NCBI GenBank assembly: GCA_026127925.1 | Contig: JAJSLM010000002.1 | Span: 62,001-126,000, forward strand | DNA length: 64,000 nucleotides | DNA from: Thermoplasmatales archaeon | Lineage (GTDB): Archaea; Thermoplasmatota; Thermoplasmata; Thermoplasmatales; Thermoplasmataceae | Direction of reading: 5' to 3' | In this document: positions 54,544-63,626 of the stretch, piece by piece | How positions within the stretch are numbered: position 1 is the stretch's first letter | Layout: every line of letters starts with the position of its first letter | Program-made: the position numbers and the translations under genes | The notes under the pieces: model-generated | The model's database searches: none | What the model saw: the letters and a program-made list of their open reading frames with translations, nothing else | Told to the model about the DNA's origin: nothing

Positions 54544-55193
54544 TCGTTATGGGGAATTTACTTCTTGGAATTAATGGTTTGAGCTATTCAAGTTTTATGG
54601 AATGCAATCCCAAGTTTCTTCTTTCGTTGTTCGGAGCTACATACCGCGGAGTTGTCCTGAACAGAGACTCCTTGCATCCGTCGCCTGCTTGGCTATCTGT
54701 ACTAAAGATGAAAGATGTAACGGGCAACAGTTTCATTGCTGCATCAAATGACGAGTTGCCTCTTGTCATGGATACGAAATCAAAACTTGTTAACATACCA
54801 ATAACCGATCCATCCCTTGGTCTCGCGAGCATGCATTATTCGGCGCAAGTGTCGGCAGAGAAAGAGATAGACGATGTGAAGCAGATGGTTTCTGAACTGT
54901 TGCCAGACAACAATGTTATCGCCTCAATAAATGCAATCGATCGCTTGATGTCCAATGGGGAACAGAACAAGTGTCATCTCTATGAACTTGTGGATTCTTC
55001 CATAAGGAGCATGACATCAAGGGCTGACGACTTCATAGTTTTCTCACCGTTTGGGGGTGGTGTGAAGAATGGTAAGTACGTTCGAGAGGTTCACGGAATA
55101 TATATGGGTACGATAGATAGGCCTTCCGAATTCGAGACCATACGCCCCGCTAATGTTGGTGCGCTCTTTCGTGAACTGGCAAGTAAAAAATAG
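54519..55193 (+). CDS. Unknown protein overlapping thioredoxin
   Basis: 224 residues, soluble, mixed alpha/beta (GVIVMGNLLLGINGLSYSS near the start; DDFIVFSPFGGGVKNGKYV near 176). No family recognised. Starts within the 3' end of the thioredoxin gene (25-nt overlap; GGAGAG just before ATG), so the two are cotranslated. A later in-frame ATG at 54549 is a possible start. Redox partner role is only a guess from the overlap. Confidence 0.62.
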   Translation: MDQEKCGVIVMGNLLLGINGLSYSSFMECNPKFLLSLFGATYRGVVLNRDSLHPSPAWLSVLKMKDVTGNSFIAASNDELPLVMDTKSKLVNIPITDPSLGLASMHYSAQVSAEKEIDDVKQMVSELLPDNNVIASINAIDRLMSNGEQNKCHLYELVDSSIRSMTSRADDFIVFSPFGGGVKNGKYVREVHGIYMGTIDRPSEFETIRPANVGALFRELASKK

Positions 55194-55218
55194 AATTATG
55201 GTTTATTAAATCAAGGTT

Positions 55219-56229
55219 TTACAGAATCCGGTCTCTTGTCTGTTGATCCTCTGCACGTTGATCATATGGATAAGTAACGCCCAGTTCACTTGCATTATTC
55301 AGTTCTCTTATCTGAGTCTCATTCAATGACCAGCCCGTTGATCCGAGATTATCCGCAAGTTGATCTATTGTTCTTACACCAATTATTGGAGAAGTTATGT
55401 CCTTATTGGAGAGGAGCCAGTTCAATGAAATCTGTGGAATCGATTTGCCAGTCTCCTGGCTTATTTTCTCCAGTACTGAAAGAACCCTTTCGGTTCTTTC
55501 ATTATCGAATCTGCTATAATTCTCTGGAGCCGAAGAGTCCCCGATACGTGTACCCTTCGGTGCATTCCTAATACCGTTTCTGTATTTACCAGAAAGAATG
55601 CCTCCTGCAAGAGGACTCCATGGTAGCACGGCTATCTCATCCGCATGGGCCATTGGAAGAAGTTCGAACTCAACCGCCCTCGTAAGCAAGTTGTAATTTG
55701 GCTGTAAACTCACGGGTTCATTCCATCCATTCGATCGGCATATCTGCAACGCTTTTTCGAATTGCCAGGCCCTGAAGTTGCTGGCGCCAATGTACCTTGC
55801 CAGTCCATCTTCAACAATTGTATTCAGTGTTCTCAGAGTTTCCTCAAGAGGTGTAAGGGGATCCCATGCATGAATTTGAAGGAGATCTACGTAATCTGTG
55901 TTCAATCTCTGCAGGCTCTCCCTGATTGAATGAAGTATATGCTTCCTTGATAGGCCGACTCCGTTGGGGTGATCTGCTGTTCTGAACCTAACCTTTGTTG
56001 CAACAAATATCTCTTCCCTGTTGTTCTCTGCTAGCCATTTCCCTATTATCTGCTCGGAACGTCCCGAAGAATAAACGTTGGCTGTATCGATAAAATTGCC
56101 TTTTTCTTCGGCAAATTTTGTCATAATCTTCATGGCAGCGTCCTCATCAGTCTGCCATCCGAAAGTCATTGTTCCAAGGCACAACTCGCTGACCAGGGCT
56201 CCAGTCTTACCAAATCTTTTCATATTCAT
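55219..56229 (-). CDS. Aldo/keto reductase
   Basis: 336-residue NADPH-dependent reductase, (beta/alpha)8 barrel. Catalytic tetrad: D48, Y53 (IDTANVYSSG), K79 (VATKV) and H in LLQIHAWD. C-terminal ISLNWLLSNKDITSPIIGVRT is the cofactor-binding signature. Substrate unknown. The start is an ATG with no Shine-Dalgarno. Confidence 0.92.
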   Translation of the reverse strand: MNMKRFGKTGALVSELCLGTMTFGWQTDEDAAMKIMTKFAEEKGNFIDTANVYSSGRSEQIIGKWLAENNREEIFVATKVRFRTADHPNGVGLSRKHILHSIRESLQRLNTDYVDLLQIHAWDPLTPLEETLRTLNTIVEDGLARYIGASNFRAWQFEKALQICRSNGWNEPVSLQPNYNLLTRAVEFELLPMAHADEIAVLPWSPLAGGILSGKYRNGIRNAPKGTRIGDSSAPENYSRFDNERTERVLSVLEKISQETGKSIPQISLNWLLSNKDITSPIIGVRTIDQLADNLGSTGWSLNETQIRELNNASELGVTYPYDQRAEDQQTRDRIL

Positions 56230-56342
56230 ATTTTTTTATTACATTCACGCTTAAAAAAGTATCTAAGTCCGTCCATCATCCTGGCTCACTGTTCGATACT
56301 AAAGATGAAAAAGAATAATAGATACAATCTGTTAACATTTAT

Positions 56343-57431
56343 ATGGAACTAAATTGTTATCGTGTATCACTTCCATTAATTGTTCCGTTCACTACGAGCT
56401 TTGGAACACAAAAGTTTAGGGACGCATTGATTTTTGAACTTAACAAGGATGGCACAACTGCTTATTCTGAATCCGTCACGGAAGAATCTCCCGGCTATAG
56501 CTATGAGGATAATGAAACGGCAATTCATGTGATTAGGGATTTTCTGATAGAGAACATCAAGGACATTCCGGAACCGAAAGAGTTTCTTGAAAGGACAGGT
56601 TGGATCAAAGGCCACAACATGGCAAAGGGAGCATTAGAAATGCTGCTCTGGGACTATTATTCGAAAGAAGCCGGTATTCCGCTTTATAAATATATTGGAG
56701 ACACAAAGGGAAGCGCAGAAGTCGGGGTTTCCATAGGGATGGACGAGTTGGAGTCGATGAAGGAGCGGGCAAGGGATGCTGTGAAGAAGGGATACAAAAG
56801 GATAAAGGTCAAGATCAGGAAAGGTATGGAAGAAAAGATCGTTTCATCTGTAAGATCTACTATTGGAGAATATCCAATGAGTGTTGACGCGAATACAGAT
56901 TACACTCTCGATGACACGGACTCCCTTAAAGCTCTGGACAAATACAACCTCAAATATATCGAACAGCCTCTTTCCTATGATGATCTGATTGACCATTCAT
57001 ATCTTGCATCAAAAATCTCAACACCTATCTGCCTGGATGAATCGATAACCTCTTTTGACAAAGCAAGAAAGGCAATATCTATCAACGCATGCAAGGTTAT
57101 AAATATAAAACCCGGCAGGGTCGCTGGATTTACAGAATCATTGAAGATAGCGAAATACTCGCACGATCATGGTATCCATGTTTGGATTGGAGGAATGCTG
57201 GAAACCGGCATTGGCCGGGCGTTTAATGTATCCCTCGCTTCAAGCCGGTTTATTGACTATCCCGGAGACACCTCGCCGAATGACAGATACTTCGAAAAGG
57301 ATATTGTGAAGAATCCTTTTACAATGTCAGATGGATTGATCGAGCCAAACGATGCTCCTGGAATTGGCGTAGATGTGGATCACAGGTTCCTTGTTTCTGT
57401 CACGTCTGAACGTTTCAAGCTCCTAGAGTGA
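56343..57431 (+). CDS. menC: Enolase-superfamily protein, o-succinylbenzoate synthase / N-acylamino acid racemase type
   Basis: 362-residue muconate-lactonizing-type enolase. Catalytic Lys pair K155/K157 (IKVKI), metal ligands D182, E207 (EQPL) and D232 (LDES), and opposite K256 (INIKPGR). GGMLETGIGRAFN (about 279-291) is typical of the MenC/NAAAR branch. The group makes o-succinylbenzoate for menaquinone or racemises N-acyl amino acids; I cannot separate the two. Overlaps convergent gcvPB by 9 nt. Confidence 0.83.
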   Translation: MELNCYRVSLPLIVPFTTSFGTQKFRDALIFELNKDGTTAYSESVTEESPGYSYEDNETAIHVIRDFLIENIKDIPEPKEFLERTGWIKGHNMAKGALEMLLWDYYSKEAGIPLYKYIGDTKGSAEVGVSIGMDELESMKERARDAVKKGYKRIKVKIRKGMEEKIVSSVRSTIGEYPMSVDANTDYTLDDTDSLKALDKYNLKYIEQPLSYDDLIDHSYLASKISTPICLDESITSFDKARKAISINACKVINIKPGRVAGFTESLKIAKYSHDHGIHVWIGGMLETGIGRAFNVSLASSRFIDYPGDTSPNDRYFEKDIVKNPFTMSDGLIEPNDAPGIGVDVDHRFLVSVTSERFKLLE

Positions 57432-58862
57432 CCATGTTATTTTCATGTCTCTCGCGGCTTTCACTTCATCAACCCTGCCAACAGCAAGATTCTTTGGGAG
57501 TTTAGAAATCTCGTCCTGCGACAGTTCCAGCCCGCTCACGAGTATTTCTGCGAAAACATCGAGATCCTTCTTAGATGCACTTTCTGTAGGCTCAATCATC
57601 ATGGCTTCGTGTACGATCAGTGGGAAGTATATGGTTGGTGCGTGTATTCCATTATCGATGAGGAATTTAGCAAGATCCAATGCCCGCTTCCCAGTATTTT
57701 CAGTTGAGAGGACGAATTCATGTTTCTTGAGTTTTTCATACGGTATTTCAAACCTTTCAGAAAGTTTCTTCGCGAGATAATTGGAGTTGAGCACAGCTCT
57801 TTCCGATGCAGATTTAAGGCCATTTCCGCCCATATACTTTATGTAAGACCATGCCCTGAGCATTGTGTTGAAGGAACCGTAATAGGAGCCGACCTTGCCA
57901 ATGGTTTTTTTTGCGGAGTAGTCCAGGAAGTAATTTTTCTCATTTTTAGAAACTGTTGGAACTGGGAGGAATTCTTTCAGGAATTTCTTGACCGCAATTG
58001 GGCCGGCACCGGGACCTCCACCTCCATGCGGCGTTCCAAAAGTTTTATGGAGGTTAAAGTGAACCACGTCAAAACCCATCTTTCCTGGCGATGTTACACC
58101 CATAATCGCATTCAAGTTTGCTCCGTCGTAATACAGAAGAGAGCCGTTTTCGTGAACCAACCTTGCTATTTCGACGATGTTATGTTCAAAGATTCCAAGT
58201 GTATTCGGGTTTGTAATCATGAGCGCAGCGGTTTTTTCCGTCAGTGCAAACTTCAGAGCATCCAGATCAACGGTGCCATCCTTTCCAGAAGGAATCTCCA
58301 CAACGTCAAACCCTCCCATGCTTGCAGAGGCAGGATTTGTACCATGAGCCGAATCCGGTATTATGATTTCTCTCCGTTTTTCTAGTTCTCCAATATCCTT
58401 AAGATAGTTTCTTATTATCAAGACACCAGTAAATTCCCCATGAGCACCTGCCCTCGGTTGTAGAGTGATGGCATCCATGTCAGATATCTCCTTGAGATAT
58501 TCCTGAAGTTCGTACATTATCTTCAGATATCCCTGAATTGTTGTTTCATCCTCTAGTGGGTGTCCAGAGGTAAGCCCCGGAAATGAAGAAAGCTTGTCAG
58601 CGAATTTCGGGTTGAACTTCATCGTGCATGATCCAAGCGGATAGATTCCCTGATCAACGGAATAGTTCATCTGGGAAAGCCGTGTAAAATGCCTGACGAC
58701 ATCATATTCAGCAACCTCTGGCAATTTGAGAGACTTTCTTTTCAATCCTTCCGGAATTAACATTTTAGATTCGCTCAGATAGCTTGGAAGCTTATAGTCG
58801 TTCAAGGAGGACATTTCTGATATAAGCGGTTCATCATACTTTGCTTGCTGATACGACATCAA
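57423..58862 (-). CDS. gcvPB: Glycine dehydrogenase (decarboxylating) subunit 2
   Basis: PLP-dependent half of the glycine cleavage P protein, 479 residues. The PLP lysine is K273 (HFNLHKTFGTPHGGGGPG). Also seen: YPLGSCTMKFNPK, QPRAGAHGEFTG and IIIPDSAHGTNPASA. Archaeal split form. Overlaps gcvPA by 4 nt. GcvT, GcvH and L protein are not in the window. Confidence 0.95.
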   Translation of the reverse strand: MMSYQQAKYDEPLISEMSSLNDYKLPSYLSESKMLIPEGLKRKSLKLPEVAEYDVVRHFTRLSQMNYSVDQGIYPLGSCTMKFNPKFADKLSSFPGLTSGHPLEDETTIQGYLKIMYELQEYLKEISDMDAITLQPRAGAHGEFTGVLIIRNYLKDIGELEKRREIIIPDSAHGTNPASASMGGFDVVEIPSGKDGTVDLDALKFALTEKTAALMITNPNTLGIFEHNIVEIARLVHENGSLLYYDGANLNAIMGVTSPGKMGFDVVHFNLHKTFGTPHGGGGPGAGPIAVKKFLKEFLPVPTVSKNEKNYFLDYSAKKTIGKVGSYYGSFNTMLRAWSYIKYMGGNGLKSASERAVLNSNYLAKKLSERFEIPYEKLKKHEFVLSTENTGKRALDLAKFLIDNGIHAPTIYFPLIVHEAMMIEPTESASKKDLDVFAEILVSGLELSQDEISKLPKNLAVGRVDEVKAARDMKITWSL

Positions 58863-60196
58863 AGCACCTCCAGAGTGTCAATTAGTTTTCCTATATGTTC
58901 CTTTGTGGTGCGCTCTGTTACCGAAAAGAAATGGGCATTGTTTATACTGTCGTACTTTTTATTTATTAATCTGGACATTTCAAGACCGCCAAGTATCATC
59001 TTTTTTGCAAGTTGTTGCTGAAGGCCATTCTGTTGTTTTTTAAAGCTTACGAGGACATCAGAAAATGGTACACCCGTTACTGTATTCGGATCTATAAGGT
59101 TGTGTTTAATCATCTGATTCTTCAGGTTTGATGAGGCGGAAACTGTTGCGTCTGCAATTTTTTTCAGTCCATTCTTTCCTACAATGGATAAATACGTGAG
59201 AGCAGTGAGGGCCATCAGAGCTTGATTTGTGCATATGTTACTTGTCGCTTTTGCCCTGCGTATGTGCTGTTCCCTGGTCTGTAACGTCATTACAAAAGCT
59301 CTTTTACCGTTTGTGTCCAAAGTCTCCCCGATAATTCTGCCCGGAGATCTCCTTACGTGTTCCTTCTTAAAGGAGAAAAGTCCTAGAAGGGGACCACCAA
59401 AATTTGGGTGTAATCCAAGCTGTTGTCCTTCGGACACCGCAATGTCTGTGCCATATTGGCCCGGTGGAATAACTGATCCCAGAGATATTGGATCATAATA
59501 CGATATTAGTACCGAATCTTTCTTTATCTCCTGGATTCTGGGAATATTTTCATCAAGAATTCCATACGCGTTTGGAAGTTCACAGACAATGGCCGCTGTA
59601 TTGTCTGTCATTTTTTCCTGGATATCATCCAGATTCACATATCCCCTGTTATGATCTAGGGAATATCTCACAAACTTCATGTCAAGGCCCTCCGTGTAGC
59701 TCTCAATAACTTTGACCTTGTCATCGTACATGTTTGCTGGAATCAGTACTTCCTTTTTTCCGTTAATCCTGAAAGCCATTCTTACTGCTTCGCCGAGCGC
59801 ACTGTATCCATCGTACATGGACGAATTTGTCATATCCATTTCTGTTAGATCAGATACGATACTCTGATACTCAAACAGGGACTGAAGCATCCCCTGGGAT
59901 ATTTCCGCCTGATAGGGGGTATAGGAAGTTTCAAACTCGGATCTACCTACAATGGCATCAACTGAACTCGGTATAATTCGATCATAGATTCCGTTACCAA
60001 GGAAGTTATAATACTCATGGTTCCTGTTCAGATGTGAGATCAGGTTTGCTTCTCCTATCAACTCGTCTTCCGAAATCCCGTTTGGTATTCGAATGATTTT
60101 CCCTTTAATGCCTTCTGGAACATCGGCAAAAAGATCGTCAATGTCTCTAATACCAAGTAACTTCATCATTTCAGATTCTTCATTATTGGACATCAT
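58859..60196 (-). CDS. gcvPA: Glycine dehydrogenase (decarboxylating) subunit 1
   Basis: Partner subunit of the split P protein, 445 residues. Conserved YNFLGNGIYDRIIPSSVDAI, TSYTPYQAEISQGMLQSLFEYQ and MTNSSMYDGYSALGEA-like segments (about 82-150). The operon is gcvPA then gcvPB. Divergent to the MFS gene to the right. Confidence 0.95.
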   Translation of the reverse strand: MMSNNEESEMMKLLGIRDIDDLFADVPEGIKGKIIRIPNGISEDELIGEANLISHLNRNHEYYNFLGNGIYDRIIPSSVDAIVGRSEFETSYTPYQAEISQGMLQSLFEYQSIVSDLTEMDMTNSSMYDGYSALGEAVRMAFRINGKKEVLIPANMYDDKVKVIESYTEGLDMKFVRYSLDHNRGYVNLDDIQEKMTDNTAAIVCELPNAYGILDENIPRIQEIKKDSVLISYYDPISLGSVIPPGQYGTDIAVSEGQQLGLHPNFGGPLLGLFSFKKEHVRRSPGRIIGETLDTNGKRAFVMTLQTREQHIRRAKATSNICTNQALMALTALTYLSIVGKNGLKKIADATVSASSNLKNQMIKHNLIDPNTVTGVPFSDVLVSFKKQQNGLQQQLAKKMILGGLEMSRLINKKYDSINNAHFFSVTERTTKEHIGKLIDTLEVL

Positions 60197-60365
60197 AATT
60201 TTCCCAGCGTATGTAATATCGCAAGTGTGTATTTATTTTAATGGCAAAGGATAAACCTGATATCTGCAATTTGTTAGCAACGGAAATTGAGGCAAATCTG
60301 CAGCCCTACGAAATCTGATCTCGACTAGGAAATTTATATAGTTTATAAAGTGATAAATATATTAA

Positions 60366-61681
60366 ATGGTCAAAGATGGGCATTTAATGTTAATGAAAGA
60401 ATACAATAAGTCACAGCTTTACAAGGGGAATTTCTTTAATTATTCCATCTATAGAATGATAAGTCTCACAAGTCTTGGCCCAGCATTCATAATTGCAAGT
60501 TTCATGCTGGCTTCAGGCTACCTACAGAGAGAATATCTGGGGATGATCAGCATTTTAATTCTTTTTATAGAGTTGGGTCTTGAGCCATTTTTTGGTTTTG
60601 CAATTGACAAATTTCCGAGAAAGGCAGTATTGAAATACTGCGCGATTGGCATGATTTCACTGGCTCTGGGCACTTTCTTTTTAGCCAGTATGTTAGGGTC
60701 AGGAAGCGTATTTGTTCTTCTGAGTTTACTAGTTTTCGGAGACGTCATTACGGGCGTTGTCTTTTCGGCTCAGAGAGCACTTCAACAATCTATCTCATCC
60801 GAATCGGAAATGGGGAGGAACAATGGGATAGCAGAAGTTACGAGTCAGATTCCACAGGCGATTGGCGCATTTCTAACGATCCCAATAATAATCTATGTCG
60901 GCTTTTTGGGGGCTATTGTATTCGCCATTGTCACATCTTTTCTGTCTATCTTGCTACTTTCCAGAATCAAAGAAGAAGTTAAGAAAAGCAAGCCAGCGAA
61001 AAATTCCCCAAAAATAACGTCCCGAGGTGGTTACAGAGCCACGCTCCATTTCATTAGAGAAAATATAACTTCCGTGATGTTCGTAACGACTCTAAATTTT
61101 GCCTTCGTTTGTCTTATGTCCGGTAACTACCTTACTCCTGTTTACATTTACAAACTCGGAGGTGGGGTTTCAGATCTTGCTATTGTGGAATCTCTCTATG
61201 CACTGTTCGCTATTTTTTCAGGTTTAATGGCACCCAAGTTTGCAAAATACAAGAGAAATCTTCCGTTGATCTGGATATTCATGGGAATCTTTGCCTTAGG
61301 GAACATATTAGCTTCCTTGGGGGCCCACTTTTATTCTTCATGATTTCGCAGCCCATATTTTTTGGCGTAGGTAATCCCTCTGTCAGGATACTCAGGAACA
61401 CATTTGTAATGAACAGGATCCAACATGAGGTCTCTGGAAAATTTTTTGCAGGAATAAACATAATTTCCACAATTTCAAGAATATGCATGATGACATTTAT
61501 GACGCTGGCCATAAACATCATTCCCATTGAACTATTGTGGAAAATAAACGGAATAACGGTAATCGCAGCGATTTCCTTGTCAGTTTACATGTCGATTAAA
61601 GTTAGTGAAGTGCGCAGGTTTGCGTCTTTAAAGGGCACTACACTTATAAATAAGAAATATCCAGCAGATATTCATGGATAA
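60366..61681 (+). pseudogene. MFS transporter split by a frameshift in a G tract
   Basis: Two overlapping frames: 60366-61343 (325 residues, about 10 helices, opening LYKGNFFNYSIYRMISLTSLGPAFI, with DKFPRKAVLKY motif A) and 61340-61681 (113 residues, the last two or so helices). Adding one G to the run at 61319-61323 joins them to about 438 residues, the normal size of a 12-helix MFS protein, with no stop between (ASLG-GPLLFFMISQPIFFG). Either a real frameshift, a -1 slip in translation, or a sequencing error. Substrate unknown. It resembles the multidrug/siderophore (MFS_3) branch. Confidence 0.8.
61319..61323 (+). repeat. G5 tract at the MFS frameshift
   Basis: Five G residues at the point where the two transporter frames must join; one more G restores a continuous reading frame. 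Confidence 0.55.
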
Positions 61682-61715
61682 ATGGCAAAGAAAATTCATA
61701 TTTGAGGTACCGTTC

Positions 61716-62729
61716 ATGTATCACTTGATTAAAGAAGACTCATTGGCATATTCTGAGGCAATTGCCTATCCAACAATTGGAATTATATTGCTGTCTGGGA
61801 TATCAGACAAGAACAATAGAATCCCTTTGCACACCTCAGCTGGTATAGCTTATACCGGGCTTGATTCGGAAATTTTTACTGATACAATAGTATACTTAAA
61901 TCATGGCAAACAGGAAGGTTTTCTTGATGGCAATCCTGTGGAATATTCTGATTCAAAAAGATCTCCTTTCACGATTATAAACAATCACAAGAGCAGTATT
62001 TTTGAGCATTTGAATCTCAGTTCAGAGAATATTAATGTGTCATTTCGATCAGATAATAGGAATATACTGAGCGGAAGTTCTGACGCCGGTGCAGCTGCAA
62101 TCGGGGCTAACATAGTTCAGCTTTCTGGTGGGGTAGCTGATACAGAGAAATTTGAAAACGAATTAAGGGGTATTTCAGAAAGTGTAGGAAGAAGTTATCA
62201 TGGTGGTTTGACTCTCACATGGTCATCTGGGAAAGAATGCTCAACTGAAGTGCTTCTTCCGCCAGAAAGTTTCAGAGATTATATCATCTTGGGGTGTAAT
62301 TTCAGAGATCGGCGTAATCCATCGGACACAATTCATGAATCCGCTGTAAGACATCCTGCATACGCGGAACGTGTTAAAAGAACAAAAGAAAGAGCGAATA
62401 CCCTTAAAAAATACTCAGAAGAAAAGGATATTAAGTCTATATTTGAACTTTCAATGAAAGACACGGATGATTACCACAACTTACTCGAACAAGTCAATGT
62501 TAGAGTTATAAATGACAGGATGCGAAAGCTGATGAACAAGGTCAGGGAATTGAGAACGGAGACGTGGATGACCTATATAATTACCGGAGGCAGCAATGTT
62601 TTCGTCCCGATTGAAAAAAAGGATCTAAAGACAGTATCGGAAAACCTAAGAGGAATGTGTGATAGCTTGATCCCGTTAAAAGTTGCAGGAAACGCTCATG
62701 TCATAGACTCTTCAATTAGCATAAAGTGA
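61716..62729 (+). CDS. Mevalonate 3-kinase
   Basis: ATP-dependent kinase of the GHMP superfamily that makes mevalonate 3-phosphate in the modified mevalonate pathway of Thermoplasma (descended from mevalonate diphosphate decarboxylase). 337 residues: IAYPTIGIILLSGISD, LHTSAGIAY, ILSGSSDAGAAAIGAN (ATP loop) and GGLTLTWSSGKE, very close to the T. acidophilum protein. I moved the start to ATG 61716 because a Shine-Dalgarno-like GAGGT (61703-61707) lies 8 nt upstream and the upstream ATG at 61674 would overlap the MFS tail. Confidence 0.87.
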   Translation: MYHLIKEDSLAYSEAIAYPTIGIILLSGISDKNNRIPLHTSAGIAYTGLDSEIFTDTIVYLNHGKQEGFLDGNPVEYSDSKRSPFTIINNHKSSIFEHLNLSSENINVSFRSDNRNILSGSSDAGAAAIGANIVQLSGGVADTEKFENELRGISESVGRSYHGGLTLTWSSGKECSTEVLLPPESFRDYIILGCNFRDRRNPSDTIHESAVRHPAYAERVKRTKERANTLKKYSEEKDIKSIFELSMKDTDDYHNLLEQVNVRVINDRMRKLMNKVRELRTETWMTYIITGGSNVFVPIEKKDLKTVSENLRGMCDSLIPLKVAGNAHVIDSSISIK

Positions 62730-62838
62730 AGCGCGGTGAGCCGTCTGGGCATTAAAGTACTTCTTACATGTGGAATAAATCGTCCACAAGTCCGGTATAG
62801 AAAAATATTAATTGTTTGATTATCTTTACCTTTTAGAG

Positions 62839-63003
62839 ATGGCAGAGAAAAAGAATGAAGGTTTTCAGTCCGGAGCTGGACTTATACGATACTTTGAGGA
62901 AGAGGAAATCAAAGGTCCGGCGCTAGATCCTAAACTTGTCATTTATATCGGGATCGCTATGGCCGTCATAGTTGAGTTGGCTAAGATATTCTGGCCAATA
63001 TGA
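62839..63003 (+). CDS. Protein translocase subunit Sec61 beta (SecG-like)
   Basis: Single-helix subunit of the archaeal SecYEbeta translocon, 54 residues. SGAGLIRYFEEEEIKGPALDP precedes the transmembrane helix (about 32-52), exactly the family layout. ATG 62839 gives MAEKKNEG; the longer frame from 62812 is less likely. A box A lies about 30 nt upstream. Confidence 0.95.
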   Translation: MAEKKNEGFQSGAGLIRYFEEEEIKGPALDPKLVIYIGIAMAVIVELAKIFWPI

Positions 63004-63133
63004 AGTATTTCTGCCAATAGTTTCGCTTCAATACATTTTTCTGAAAGAAAGATACCATCCAAATTAGTTTGAGATACAAGGCTTGATCTTCTCGCCGCAA
63101 AGAATTAAATTCAATTTGTCATTGCCCCTGTAA

Positions 63134-63208
63134 GCTCCGGTGGTGTAGTCCGGCCAAGCATAAGGGACTCTCAATTCCTCGACTCGGGTCCAAATCCCGA
63201 CCGGAGCA
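63134..63208 (+). tRNA. tRNA-Glu (anticodon CUC) with an odd T-loop
   Basis: GCTCCGG pairs with CCGGAGC, discriminator A. Anticodon stem AGGGA/TTCCT with loop CTCTCAA gives CTC. D-arm TGTAGTCCGGCCAAGC. T-stem TCGGG/CCCGA; T-loop reads TCCAAAT, so position 55 is C, not the nearly universal U (pseudouridine). No intron. Confidence 0.93.
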
Positions 63209-63626
63209 TTACAAAACTCACACAATGCACTTTCAGGGGAAAATCGCTTTATATAAACGAAATTGAACCTTTTAATTATTGGAAAAGAACACCAATACGA
63301 AAAATAGATACCTGAATTAGATCAGTTGATTCTCAAAAACAATCCAAGGAATTGTATTATGGATAGTTACCATGAAAATTCAGATGCATTGCAACACCGA
63401 TACTTATAGATTGGGCATTGAAATCATCATTTCCACATCGAGGTTTAGAGCCGCAAAACATGAAGCTTGAAATTGTATTCGGACATAAGCTGCTTCGAGA
63501 ATCTGCGGTTCCTATGGCTCAGCAGAGACCATGAAAAGAGGCAACGGAAATTAAATGGCACATCAATAGTTCGCTATATTTCATATAGCGACAAATCTAT
63601 ATCAAGGAGGTGAATCACGTGACGGA
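63209..63626. other. Gene-free stretch with ribosome-binding site
   Basis: 418 nt without a recognisable gene. The right edge has a very strong Shine-Dalgarno (AAGGAGGTGA, 63604-63613). It precedes an 11-codon GTG open frame (63619-63654) and, 13 nt away, the ATG of the next gene. Confidence 0.5.
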
